A DNA stretch of 64,000 nt from assembly GCA_945873095.1 (NCBI GenBank), contig CAMCBU010000009.1, positions 1 to 64,000 on the forward strand. Direction: 5' to 3'. Position 1 is the stretch's first letter, and each line of letters starts with the position of its first letter. A program made the position numbers and the translations under genes. Source of the DNA: Klebsiella pneumoniae (GTDB lineage Bacteria; Pseudomonadota; Gammaproteobacteria; Steroidobacterales; Steroidobacteraceae). This document shows positions 1 through 8,327 of this stretch, one piece after another. The notes beneath the pieces were generated by a model. The model ran no database searches, had not been told where the DNA came from, and was given only the letters and a program-made list of their open reading frames with translations.

Positions 1-2
1 GC

Positions 3-458
3 CGTCGCCGTGGCCGTCGTGGCCGTCGGGGTGGACGTGATCGCGAGGCGGGTGCCGTCGGCGTGATGAGCGCCGGTGGCGATGCGGCGGACGACACGCG
101 AGACGACGTCACCGATGCCGTGCCAGAACAGGGCGTGCCAGAGAAAGACCTGCCAGAGCGGAACGGGGATAACGGCGCCGATCAGCGGCCCGTCGCGCAG
201 GATCTCGCACCACCGCCGGTTGCGGCAGCGCCGGCTCAGGTGAGCTGGACTGGCTTGGCGCCGCCTGCGGCGATCGAGCCCGAGCCAACGGTGCCGGCGG
301 AATCAACCGCGGTGCCAGCGCCAGCGTCGGAGCCAGCGCCAGCGTCGGAGCCAGCGCCAGCGACGGCGACCGAGAAGAAAGTGGTTTGGTCGTCGAGCCC
401 GTCGAGTTCGACGATCAGCTTCGGCCCGGGATACAGCTCACGCCGCGACGATCTTTGA
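3..458 (+). CDS. rne: Ribonuclease E, C-terminal end (partial, 5' end outside window)
   Basis: The frame starting at base 3 is open from the window edge to a TGA at 456-458. It begins with an arginine/glycine-rich stretch (RRRGRRGRRGGRDRE) and continues into an acidic then proline/alanine-rich tail with PAPASE repeats. That composition matches the disordered C-terminal half of RNase E, which binds RNA and scaffolds the degradosome; the catalytic half would lie upstream. The convergent neighbour kdsB supports the call, because rne lies near the kdsB-lpxK-msbA cluster in Pseudomonas. The in-frame GTG/ATG at 63-68 is internal, not a start. The name is an inference from composition and synteny, since no catalytic motif is in view. 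Confidence 0.6.
   Translation, partial: RRRGRRGRRGGRDREAGAVGVMSAGGDAADDTRDDVTDAVPEQGVPEKDLPERNGDNGADQRPVAQDLAPPPVAAAPAQVSWTGLAPPAAIEPEPTVPAESTAVPAPASEPAPASEPAPATATEKKVVWSSSPSSSTISFGPGYSSRRDDL
315..362 (+). repeat. 18-bp tandem repeat in the rne tail
   Basis: The unit ccagcgccagcgtcggag occurs twice in full (315-332 and 333-350), followed by a partial third copy to 362. It is in frame and encodes PAPASE repeats in the low-complexity tail of the probable RNase E. Such a repeat can change copy number by slippage without breaking the frame. Confidence 0.8.
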
Positions 459-468
459 TCGTCGCGGC
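442..468. terminator. 12-bp perfect hairpin between convergent rne and kdsB
   Basis: Bases 442-453 and 457-468 are exact reverse complements, giving a 12-bp GC-rich stem with a TTT loop. It overlaps the last codons and the TGA of rne and lies 24 bp from the kdsB stop. There is no long U tract on either side, so it is not a textbook intrinsic terminator, but position and symmetry suggest a bidirectional 3'-end structure. A 10-bp palindrome (agcacgtgct) follows at 475-484. Confidence 0.45.
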
Positions 469-491
469 TGGCCTAGCACGTGCTGAGCGCG

Positions 492-1259
492 CTAATCGCA
501 GACGCTCGGCAGATCCTCTTTGAGGGCTGCCTCAGCGCCCGCAAGATCGGTCAGCGTGTTCACATCCGGCCCTGGTCGACGCGCGGCTTCGCCGACCAGG
601 ATCTTCATCCCGTTGAACAGCGCGCGTAACTGCTCGAGTTTTTCCGCTTGTTCCATGGGTGCGGGCGGCAAACTCGACAAGCGGCGCAAGGACGCCACGC
701 GATAGGCATAAAGACCCAGATGCTTGCGTGCCGGGGCCAGATCACAGCCCTCCTCCGCCACTGCGTCCCGAAACCACGGGATCGGCGCACGACTGAAATA
801 CAGCGCGCGGCCTGCTGAGTCCGTGACGACCTTGACCGCGTTCGGATCAAAGTATTCCTCGCGATCACGGATCGGCGTCGCGAGAGTCGCGATGTCGGCC
901 TCTGAATCTGCAAGTAGCAACTGCGCGACCTGCGAGATGAGTTCGGCAGGCATTGAGGGTTCATCGCCTTGTAGATTCACGACGACTTCCTCGGCCGCCC
1001 AGCCGCGCAATTCGGCGACCTCGGCAATCCGATCCGTGCCGCTGACATGATCGACCGAGGTCATCACGACCTCAGCGCCGAACTGACGCGCGACCCGCTC
1101 GATACGCTCGTCATCGGTCGCGATCAACACTTCGCGCGCCTGACAGGCCAACGCTCGGCCATAGACCCACTGCAGCATGGGCTTGCCGGCCATCTCGATG
1201 AGCGGCTTACCCGGCAAGCGGGTCGATGCGTAACGGGCCGGTATGACGATTTTGAACAT
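492..1259 (-). CDS. kdsB: 3-deoxy-manno-octulosonate cytidylyltransferase (CMP-KDO synthetase)
   Basis: KdsB activates KDO with CTP to CMP-KDO in the cytoplasm, the donor for the inner core of LPS. The 255-residue protein has the nucleotide-binding N-terminus PARYASTRLPGKPL (residues 7-20), SGTDR (73-77) and LQGDEP (96-101), all typical of the family, and the normal family length. Its ATG (1257-1259) overlaps the TGA of the upstream Trm112-like gene as ATGA, so the two are translationally coupled. It is the last gene of the lol-comEC-exb-msbA-lpxK run. kdsA (44198-45031) and pyrG in this window supply its substrates. Confidence 0.97.
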   Translation of the reverse strand: MFKIVIPARYASTRLPGKPLIEMAGKPMLQWVYGRALACQAREVLIATDDERIERVARQFGAEVVMTSVDHVSGTDRIAEVAELRGWAAEEVVVNLQGDEPSMPAELISQVAQLLLADSEADIATLATPIRDREEYFDPNAVKVVTDSAGRALYFSRAPIPWFRDAVAEEGCDLAPARKHLGLYAYRVASLRRLSSLPPAPMEQAEKLEQLRALFNGMKILVGEAARRPGPDVNTLTDLAGAEAALKEDLPSVCD

Positions 1260-1447
1260 CAGCGGGCGAGTAAAGGATCATCCGCCGGCAGCGCTCGCGC
1301 CTCTTCCTCTAGCATCACCGGAATCCCGTCTTTGATCGGGAAGGCAAGCCGATCAGCGCGACAGACGAGGACCGCCTCATCGCGCAGATGCACGAGCGGA
1401 CCCTTACACACGGGGCACGCGAGGATGTCGAGCAGTCGTTTGTCCAT
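1259..1447 (-). CDS. Trm112-like/YcaR-family small protein
   Basis: This 62-residue protein starts [18 protein letters not shown] and carries the single CPxCKGPL knuckle and compact beta fold of the Trm112p-like (UPF0434/YcaR) family. These small proteins commonly sit between lpxK and kdsB, and their bacterial role is not settled; some relatives act as activating partners of methyltransferases. The ATG at 1445-1447 was chosen because an upstream extension to 1492 would overlap lpxK and lies outside family length. The gap to the lpxK stop is 5 bp and the stop overlaps kdsB. Confidence 0.9.
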   Translation of the reverse strand: MDKRLLDILACPVCKGPLVHLRDEAVLVCRADRLAFPIKDGIPVMLEEEARALPADDPLLAR

Positions 1448-1452
1448 GGTGT

Positions 1453-2475
1453 TCACCCGGGTGATTTTTGATGAGATACGAGCAACGCGCAAATCCGATC
1501 GATCAAGCCGCGTCCGTCATCCGGTGAGAGCCGCGCCGTCACGGGCAACTCCCATATGCGCGCTTGCGCGAACGAGCGGCATTTTACGGCATCTTTGCTG
1601 GTCATCAGGATGGCGGCGCCATCCTCGAAGGCGAGATCCGCCGGTGCGAACACATGATGATCTGCAAAGGCGTGCTCCTCGATCTCGAGGCCCGATCGGC
1701 GCAGCAAATCGAAAAACCGTTGCGGGTTGCCAATGCCGGCCACCGCGTGCACCCGTTGGCTGCGAAAACTCTCGAGCGCTCGCCACTGGCGCGGATCATC
1801 GACTCGTCGAGCGGCCGCTGGGAAGAGTCGTAACTCGAGCTGGCCGTGACGACCCACCCAGTCAGCGTGCCCCTGCGACCCCCCGTTCACGATGACGAAG
1901 TCGACACTCGCGAGGCGCGTCGCCGGCTCGCGCAGCGGTCCGGCTGGTAGCAGACGGCCGTTACCAAAACCCCGCGACGCATCGATGACCACGATCTCCA
2001 GATCACGCTCGAGCCCGTAATGCTGCAGACCATCGTCTGCAACGATCACATCCACGCCGAGACTCTCGAGATGGCGTGCCCCTGCGGCCCGATCGGGGCA
2101 CACGACGACCCGCGCCCCGCTCGCGAGCGCGTGCATCAGGGGTTCGTCGCCGACCTCGCTCGCCGCCACGCCGGGCAACACTTCACGCGGCTCGCGCAAA
2201 TCGACGCCATAGCCGCGCGCCAGGATACCGACCCGCAACCCCCGCCGCTGCAAGGCATCGACCACTGCGGCCACGACGGGACTTTTGCCCGTCCCACCGA
2301 CCGACAGATTGCCGACGATCACGACCGGCACCGACGCACGGTAGCGAGGCCGCAGCCCCCATCGATAAGCTACACGCCGCAGGGTGCTGACAAAGCCAAA
2401 CAGCAACGCGAGCGGTGCGAGCAGCGCCGCGCCGCGGCGACCCTCGTACCAAACCCCTTCGAGCCAGCGTCGCAA
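1453..2475 (-). CDS. lpxK: Tetraacyldisaccharide 4'-kinase (lipid A 4'-kinase)
   Basis: LpxK phosphorylates the 4' position of tetraacyldisaccharide-1-P to make lipid IVA at the inner face of the cytoplasmic membrane. The 340-residue protein shows an N-terminal hydrophobic helix (about 17-32), a P-loop [14 protein letters not shown] (55-68) and the DDGLQH motif (147-152) of the family. The start is TTG at 2475, with a GAGG about 9 bases upstream. No ATG is available near the expected N-terminus, whose RRWLE-type opening is typical of LpxK. It sits 11 bp after msbA, as in many gammaproteobacteria, linking the last steps of lipid A synthesis to its flippase. Confidence 0.96.
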   Translation of the reverse strand: MRRWLEGVWYEGRRGAALLAPLALLFGFVSTLRRVAYRWGLRPRYRASVPVVIVGNLSVGGTGKSPVVAAVVDALQRRGLRVGILARGYGVDLREPREVLPGVAASEVGDEPLMHALASGARVVVCPDRAAGARHLESLGVDVIVADDGLQHYGLERDLEIVVIDASRGFGNGRLLPAGPLREPATRLASVDFVIVNGGSQGHADWVGRHGQLELRLFPAAARRVDDPRQWRALESFRSQRVHAVAGIGNPQRFFDLLRRSGLEIEEHAFADHHVFAPADLAFEDGAAILMTSKDAVKCRSFAQARIWELPVTARLSPDDGRGLIDRICALLVSHQKSPG

Positions 2476-2486
2476 TCGAGACGACC

Positions 2487-4241
2487 TCAGACCGCGAACT
2501 GCAACTGATGCAACTGGGCGTACATACCACCCTGAGCGATCAGCGCCGCGTGGTTACCCGCCTCGACTAATCGACCTTCGTGCATCACCAAGATGAGATC
2601 GGCACGCTCGATCGTCGAGAGACGATGGGCGATCACCAGAGTCGTGCGCCCCTGCAGCAAGCGACCCAACGCCTCTTGCACCCGACGCTCCGACTCGTTG
2701 TCGAGTGCACTCGTCGCCTCATCGAGCACCAGGATCGGCGCGTTCTTCAGCAGCGCCCGCGCGATTGAAATTCTTTGACGCTGCCCGCCGGAGAGCATCG
2801 CCCCTCGCTCGCCCACCGGGGTGTCGAGTCCCTGTGGCAGATCCGCTGCAAAATCGAGTACGTGCGCGTTACGCGCCGCTGCCTCGACCGCCGGATCATC
2901 GGGTGTCGTGAGATTGAAGGCGATGTTGGCGCGGATGCTGTCGTCAAACAGCACGACCTCTTGACTGACGAAGCCGATCTGGTGGCGCAGATCTGCCAAA
3001 CGATACTCGCGCAGATCATGACCATCGAGCAGCACGGCCCCGGAGGTCGGATCGTAGAAACGCGGCAGAAGACTCGCGAGTGTCGTTTTGCCGCTGCCGG
3101 ATTTACCGACGATGGCGACGGTCTGCCCCGGTTGCACGCGAAAACTGACGCTCGAGAGCACTTCACCCTGCACGCTCGAGTAAGCGAAGGCCACGTCACG
3201 AAACTCGAGCTCACCGCGTGCAGCAGCGAGTGCACACGTACCACCCACATCTTCGATCGGCGTATCGAGCACTTCAAAAACACTCGCGCCTGCGGCGATG
3301 CCTTGCTGCAGCGGGCCAAACACCTGCACGAGGCGACGCAACGGCGCCGTGACGAGCAGCAAGGCCGTCAGGAATGCCATGAACTCATCAACGCGCATCT
3401 CGGCGTCGAACACCTGCCGGATCGAAAAATACAGCACTCCGGCAAGGCCGAGTGCCGCGATCAACTGCACCACTGGATTGGCCATCGCGCGCGCACCGAT
3501 CAGACGCATGTTGCTATGACGGTTGCGCTCGTTGGCGACATCGAACAGTTGCTCCTCGTGACCCTCGGCGTTGAAGATCTTGATGACCTTGTGACCATCG
3601 AGCGCCTCTTTGGCAACTCGAGTCACATCACCCATCGAGGCCTGAATACGCGCGCTGTAGCGCCGGAAGGATCGATTGATGTACTGGATCAGCCAAGAGA
3701 TCGGCGGCGCTAGCACCAGCACGAACGTCGCGAGCTGCCAATTGAGCCACAGCAACATACCGATCAAAGCAATGATCGTGAGCGTGTCGCGGATCAACAC
3801 GGTAACGGCGTTGGTCGTCGCCTCAGCGACGAGCTCGATGTTGTAGGTCAATCGTGACAGCAAGCCGCCCGAAGCGGCCGTGTCGTAGTAACGAGTCGGC
3901 AAGCGCAGATAGTGCGCGAACAACTCTGCGCGCAGTGCTTTGATGATCTGCCGCCCCACCCAGCCCGGGAAATAGTTCGAGACGTAGTCACCGATCCCGC
4001 GCAGCAAGAACAATGCGATCGCACCGAGCGGAATGGCCCACAGGATGCGCGGATCGGGATCGACGAACGCGCCGCCTAGAAACTTTTGAACGAGATAGGC
4101 GATCGCCGCGTCAGTCGATGCGAACAGCAACATGCCCACGACACCGATCGAGAACATCCCCAGATGGGGGCGTGCGTAACCGAGCAAGCGTCGGTAAACC
4201 TGCGGCGCGTCGACCACCTGTACGGGCGCCTGGACGATCAT
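2487..4241 (-). CDS. msbA: Lipid A export ABC transporter MsbA (ATP-binding/permease)
   Basis: MsbA flips core-lipid A across the inner membrane, powered by ATP. The 584-residue half-transporter has an N-terminal membrane domain with about six helices (roughly 25-330) fused to a nucleotide-binding domain: Walker A GKSGSGKTT (379-387), signature LSGGQRQR (483-490), Walker B ILVLDEAT (503-510) and a switch histidine in IAHRLST. Its ATG overlaps the exbD stop as ATGA. Length and domain order are standard for MsbA, and lpxK and kdsB directly downstream support lipid A rather than drug export as the substrate. Confidence 0.95.
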   Translation of the reverse strand: MIVQAPVQVVDAPQVYRRLLGYARPHLGMFSIGVVGMLLFASTDAAIAYLVQKFLGGAFVDPDPRILWAIPLGAIALFLLRGIGDYVSNYFPGWVGRQIIKALRAELFAHYLRLPTRYYDTAASGGLLSRLTYNIELVAEATTNAVTVLIRDTLTIIALIGMLLWLNWQLATFVLVLAPPISWLIQYINRSFRRYSARIQASMGDVTRVAKEALDGHKVIKIFNAEGHEEQLFDVANERNRHSNMRLIGARAMANPVVQLIAALGLAGVLYFSIRQVFDAEMRVDEFMAFLTALLLVTAPLRRLVQVFGPLQQGIAAGASVFEVLDTPIEDVGGTCALAAARGELEFRDVAFAYSSVQGEVLSSVSFRVQPGQTVAIVGKSGSGKTTLASLLPRFYDPTSGAVLLDGHDLREYRLADLRHQIGFVSQEVVLFDDSIRANIAFNLTTPDDPAVEAAARNAHVLDFAADLPQGLDTPVGERGAMLSGGQRQRISIARALLKNAPILVLDEATSALDNESERRVQEALGRLLQGRTTLVIAHRLSTIERADLILVMHEGRLVEAGNHAALIAQGGMYAQLHQLQFAV

Positions 4242-4672
4242 CGCGCGCCCCCCGCGTTGCGAGTTGCCATATCCACACTACCGAAGCCGAGTTGCCGCAG
4301 CACGTCGATGCCGCGGACGACATCTCGATGGCGTGCCTCGCCGTCCGCACGAAACACCACAGGCCGCGTCACATCGCCACCGGAGGCTTGCACGATCGCA
4401 GCGCGCAGCGCATCCACACCGGTATCGGTATCGACACTCACCCTCTGCCCCGCAATCTGATAGCGACCATCGGCCAACACTTCGATCAGCAGCACGCTCT
4501 CGGCCGCGCTCGCGCGATCATCGGTATTCGCAGTCGGCAACGAGATACGCAAGGTACCCTCAGTGACCCAACTCGAGGAGAGCAAAAAAAACACCACGAT
4601 CATCAACACCACATCGATCAGCGAGACCAGATTGATCTCGGGATCCTCGACGCGCCGGGCCCGACAGTTCAT
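4238..4672 (-). CDS. exbD: ExbD/TolR-family biopolymer transport protein
   Basis: This 144-residue protein has one N-terminal transmembrane helix, NLVSLIDVVLMIVVFFLL (about 14-31), with the conserved membrane aspartate, followed by a small periplasmic domain. ExbD works with ExbB as a proton-driven motor that energises TonB- or Tol-type envelope processes. The ATG overlaps the exbB stop by 4 bases. In Pseudomonas the same pair lies between comEC and msbA. No TonB or Tol partner is nearby, so the partner it energises is unknown. Confidence 0.9.
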   Translation of the reverse strand: MNCRARRVEDPEINLVSLIDVVLMIVVFFLLSSSWVTEGTLRISLPTANTDDRASAAESVLLIEVLADGRYQIAGQRVSVDTDTGVDALRAAIVQASGGDVTRPVVFRADGEARHRDVVRGIDVLRQLGFGSVDMATRNAGGAR

Positions 4673-5274
4673 CGACGAGCTCCGCGCACGACGAGTAGCG
4701 CGAGCGCTTGTTTTTCCATTTCGATCACGAGTGCATCGATATGGCCCCGCAGGCTGCGATGCGCAATCAGCGCCGGTATGGCGACGAGCAAACCCGCTGC
4801 GGTGGTCACGAGCGCCTCGCTGATGCCGCCCGAGAGCACATCGGGTTGCGTCACGACACCCGCCTCGAGCACCGAGAACGCTCGAATGATGCCCGTGACG
4901 GTGCCGAGCAAACCGAGCAAGGGTGCGACACTCGCCACGGTTCCCAACGTGTTGAGATAACGCTCGAGCGCATGCGCCTCGTGGCGTCCGACTTCTTGGA
5001 TGCGGGCGATACGCTCATCGCGCGCCAGTTCTCGATCGGTCACCACCGTTGCAAGCACCCGCCCAAGGGGCGACGAAGCGCGTAGCGATTCGAGCGCACG
5101 ATCATCGATGACCTCGGCGGATAACAGTCGTGACGCCTGTGGCAAAGCCTCGGCGGGAGCGACGCGTGACCTTTGCAGACTCCAGACGCGCTCGAAGGTG
5201 ATCGCCAAGGCGATCACCGAGCAGAGGATGATCGGCCACATTAACGGACCGCCGGCCCGCAGCATTTCCCACAT
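4669..5274 (-). CDS. exbB: ExbB/TolQ/MotA-family proton channel protein
   Basis: The 201-residue protein has three hydrophobic segments (about 10-27, 112-132 and 152-172) and the MotA/TolQ/ExbB signature around NTLGTVASVAPLLGLLGTV, the proton-channel core that partners ExbD. The frame is open further upstream inside comEC, but only the ATG at 5274 (or a second ATG at 5265, preceded by a GGAA-like site) gives family length with the first membrane segment intact. The gene starts 26 bp after the comEC stop and overlaps exbD by 4 bases. Confidence 0.9.
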   Translation of the reverse strand: MWEMLRAGGPLMWPIILCSVIALAITFERVWSLQRSRVAPAEALPQASRLLSAEVIDDRALESLRASSPLGRVLATVVTDRELARDERIARIQEVGRHEAHALERYLNTLGTVASVAPLLGLLGTVTGIIRAFSVLEAGVVTQPDVLSGGISEALVTTAAGLLVAIPALIAHRSLRGHIDALVIEMEKQALALLVVRGARR

Positions 5275-5300
5275 CCAAGCATGATAGCCGAGACCATCGT

Positions 5301-7592
5301 TCAAAGCGCTGCGAGCCGGCCCGGCCCCTCGGGTTCGAGCTCGAGTCGCATCGCCCCCTGCACGGCCGTCGCCTGCACGGCGCGTGCGGGAATTTGCCAA
5401 CGTTGCGCGATCGCGGCCCGGCGTTGGGGTGGCAACTCGGCGGAGGCCACGATGACGGTCGTCGCACCGATGGCCGCGACGAACTCCGCCGTGACTGCAG
5501 CGAGTGAGCCACGGCGCGGCGCGATGACGTGCGTGGCCTTCAGCTGCGCCCGAGTAAGCGGGTCGGCAACCAGCACGGCGGCCTCCTTGGCATCGACTCT
5601 CTCGGCGATCAACAGAGCTCCACCCGCTCTCGCGCTCACCCGCAGCAAGCAACTTCCACCGGCTGCAGCGAAGGTTTCGAACTGCACGCCATCGAAGCGC
5701 CAACGCCGCGCTCGATGACATGGCGCGTGACTCGCCGGTGCGCCTCTCCACGAGCCGCCATGGATCACAGTCGGAATTCGCGCGAGATGCGCCAATCGCG
5801 CCGCACCCTCAGCCCGAAACCCGTGGGATGCGCTCAGCACGAGCAAATCGACTGTCGAACGCGACTGCGCCAAGATCGCTGGCCACACCAATCGCTCTGC
5901 GCTACGTCCTGCGCTGAAGTACGACTCGGCGGTGTCGTGGACGACCAAGTGCCGTCGCGTCTCGATCAGCGTGGCGTGTGCATCGCCAGCGTCGAGTATC
6001 GTGATGCGCGCGGCACCTTCTGGGATCTCCGTCGCTGGCCAAAGACCAAAGATGCCGACGATCACGATCGCGGCTCGCCACTGCCACCGCCACACGAGTG
6101 GTGACAACACCACCGCCGCCAACACGAGCAGCATCAAAAATTGGCTGCTCGTGGGTTGCCAATCGAGCGCGGCCCATGGTTGATTGGCGACCCACAGCAT
6201 CGGCGGCCAGATGATCTCGTGGACGGTCTCGACCACACGCCACAGCGGCGCTGCGATCGATGCCGACATCGCCTCCAACCCGAGCCCGAGCAAAACCAAC
6301 GGCACGAGCAGAAAAGAGAAGATCGGGATCGCGGCGAGATTGACCGGCACCGAGGCGAACGAGACGCTCGCGAACCACCAGGCCGTCAGCGGAATCAACG
6401 CAACCGTCACCCGCCATTGCACCTGCCACGCTGTCAGCACCAACGCGCGTAGTCCGCTCCAGCTGAAACCACCCACTGCCGTCGCCTCGTCGACGGCGAG
6501 CAAGATGGCCATCGCGATGAACGATAACCAGAAGCCCGCTGAATAACTCGCGAAAGGGTCGATCAAAAGTACGCACAGCAAGGCGGTGGCGAGAATCTCG
6601 TAGCCGCGTTGCTCGCGCGCCGAGAGGCGCAACATCCACCAGACTGCGAGCATCACGACCGTCCGCTGCGTCGGAACACCAAAACCCGCAAGGACGGCGT
6701 AGCCCAAGGCAGCCGGCACGCCGATCGCCGCGGCGAACAGCTCTCGATCGATTCGCGTTTGCAGCAGCGTGAGGCGTCGCCACAGTGCACGCGCGGCGAA
6801 TGCCGCCAACCACGCGAACAAGGTCACGTGCATCCCGGAAATTGCCACCAGATGCGTGGTTCCCGTGACGCTGAACACGCGCCACTGCTCGCGCGTGATC
6901 TCACCCGTCGCGCCAACTGCCAAGCCTTGAAACAAGGCGGCGGCATCACGATCCTCCACGGCTGCGGCGATGGAGTCCGCCATGGCCTCTCGCCACTCGA
7001 GCAGCCCGGGTGCGCGCGGCGTCTGGCGATGCGTAGCCGACCAAGACACCACACTGCCCGTCGCATCGATACGATCGCGAAGCGCGGCTCGCTGCGCATC
7101 GGCGGCACCGGGGTTGTTACTCGAGACTATCGGATCGAGTCGTAACATCACGCGCCAGCGATCACCCGCGCGTGGCAATGGTCGCGGCGGATCACGCCAG
7201 TTGAGCTTGGCGCGTAGCACGCGCCGATAGGTCGCAGGCGCTTCGATCACGATGTCTGCATCGAAGCGCAGCACACCAGCCTCGCGGGTCGGTAGCGAGT
7301 CGATCGTGATCGCACCGATGACGCGCTCGCGAGCCGCCTCCATCGGCCAGCGTTGTTCTTGTCGGTCGAGTACGCAGAATGCGGTCACGCCAGCCGATGC
7401 GAACACGACGATCGCGAGTATCGCCGGCGAGCGACGCCAGTGGGGTCGCCACCCAAGCATCGCGATCAACAAGGCGAGACTCGCGGTGGCGATCGTTGCC
7501 GCAAGCCACGCCGGTGCGGGGCCGAAGAGAACGACCACGTTGCCCAGCAGTGCGAAAAAGCCGCTCGTGCGCGGCAGGACCCCAACCATCAT
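5301..7592 (-). CDS. comEC: ComEC/Rec2-family DNA uptake channel protein with degenerate MBL domain
   Basis: ComEC proteins form the inner-membrane channel for single-stranded DNA in natural transformation. The 763-residue protein has N-terminal membrane segments, an OB-like DUF4131 region (about 85-195), and a Competence membrane domain opening with TGTTHLVAISGMH (243-255), the strongest family mark. The C-terminal third (about 530-763) lines up with the metallo-beta-lactamase-like domain, but the metal motif normally read as SHxDxDHxGG is SASHGFRAEG here (587-596), and the later HHG-type ligand is also missing. The channel may be intact while the proposed nuclease site is lost. It lies between lolD and exbB as in Pseudomonas. 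Confidence 0.9.
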   Translation of the reverse strand: MMVGVLPRTSGFFALLGNVVVLFGPAPAWLAATIATASLALLIAMLGWRPHWRRSPAILAIVVFASAGVTAFCVLDRQEQRWPMEAARERVIGAITIDSLPTREAGVLRFDADIVIEAPATYRRVLRAKLNWRDPPRPLPRAGDRWRVMLRLDPIVSSNNPGAADAQRAALRDRIDATGSVVSWSATHRQTPRAPGLLEWREAMADSIAAAVEDRDAAALFQGLAVGATGEITREQWRVFSVTGTTHLVAISGMHVTLFAWLAAFAARALWRRLTLLQTRIDRELFAAAIGVPAALGYAVLAGFGVPTQRTVVMLAVWWMLRLSAREQRGYEILATALLCVLLIDPFASYSAGFWLSFIAMAILLAVDEATAVGGFSWSGLRALVLTAWQVQWRVTVALIPLTAWWFASVSFASVPVNLAAIPIFSFLLVPLVLLGLGLEAMSASIAAPLWRVVETVHEIIWPPMLWVANQPWAALDWQPTSSQFLMLLVLAAVVLSPLVWRWQWRAAIVIVGIFGLWPATEIPEGAARITILDAGDAHATLIETRRHLVVHDTAESYFSAGRSAERLVWPAILAQSRSTVDLLVLSASHGFRAEGAARLAHLARIPTVIHGGSWRGAPASHAPCHRARRWRFDGVQFETFAAAGGSCLLRVSARAGGALLIAERVDAKEAAVLVADPLTRAQLKATHVIAPRRGSLAAVTAEFVAAIGATTVIVASAELPPQRRAAIAQRWQIPARAVQATAVQGAMRLELEPEGPGRLAAL

Positions 7593-7634
7593 GGGTCAGG
7601 GATACCGCGTCAGGTGCGGATGACCAAGCGCTGA

Positions 7635-8327
7635 TTAGGGCTGATCGTGCAGTTTCAGGCGACCGTTCTCGAGCAACCAAACCCGATCCATGCGCGCGGC
7701 AAGTCGAAGATCGTGGGTCACGATCACGAGGCTCGTGCCGTGCTCTCGATTGAGCTGCAGCATCAACTCGAACACCTGCTCGGCATTGCGCCCATCGAGA
7801 TTCCCGGTCGGTTCGTCGGCAAAGACCAGCAATGGCAAAGCAACCAAAGCGCGCGCGACCGCGGCCCGCTGCCGTTCGCCTCCCGAGAGTTGATGCGGAC
7901 GATGCTCCAAGCGCGCACCGAGACCGACCTTCTCGAGGATGGCCTCGGCCTGTCGGCGCGCTTCAACGACCGGCACGCGCCGAATCAGCAGGGGCATCGC
8001 CACGTTCTCGAGCGCCGAGAACTCCGGAAGCAGGTGATGGAATTGGTAGATGAACCCCATGGTGCGATTGCGCAGCTCACCGCGCGCCGCCTCATCGAGG
8101 GCGTGGATATCCTTACCGCCGATCGCCACACTCCCTCGCGTCGGGCGATCGAGCCCGCCGAGAATCTGTAGCAGCGTCGTCTTGCCTGAGCCCGAGGCAC
8201 CCACGATCGCGATGCATTCGCCCTTGGCGATCGCGAGATCCAAACCATCGAGCACCGTCAGCGTCGAGCCGCCTTCATTGAAGTCTCGACCCAAGCCGCG
8301 CGCTAGCAATACCGCCTGATCAGTCAT
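7635..8327 (-). CDS. lolD: Lipoprotein-releasing ABC transporter ATP-binding protein
   Basis: LolD is the ATPase that powers release of outer-membrane lipoproteins from the inner membrane to LolA. The 230-residue protein has Walker [11 protein letters not shown]-loop, signature LSGGERQR, Walker [14 protein letters not shown] and the H-loop VTHD. The ATG at 8327 gives MTDQAVLL and family length; it overlaps the stop of the upstream lolC/E gene by 8 bases, whereas the longer frame would intrude far into that gene. Two permease genes directly upstream complete the transporter. Confidence 0.95.
   Translation of the reverse strand: MTDQAVLLARGLGRDFNEGGSTLTVLDGLDLAIAKGECIAIVGASGSGKTTLLQILGGLDRPTRGSVAIGGKDIHALDEAARGELRNRTMGFIYQFHHLLPEFSALENVAMPLLIRRVPVVEARRQAEAILEKVGLGARLEHRPHQLSGGERQRAAVARALVALPLLVFADEPTGNLDGRNAEQVFELMLQLNREHGTSLVIVTHDLRLAARMDRVWLLENGRLKLHDQP

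Noticed and set aside
5275-5751. Possible 159-residue N-terminal extension of exbB inside comEC
   Set aside because: Arginine-rich out-of-frame translation of comEC; ExbB family members start at the membrane helix, matching the ATG at 5274.
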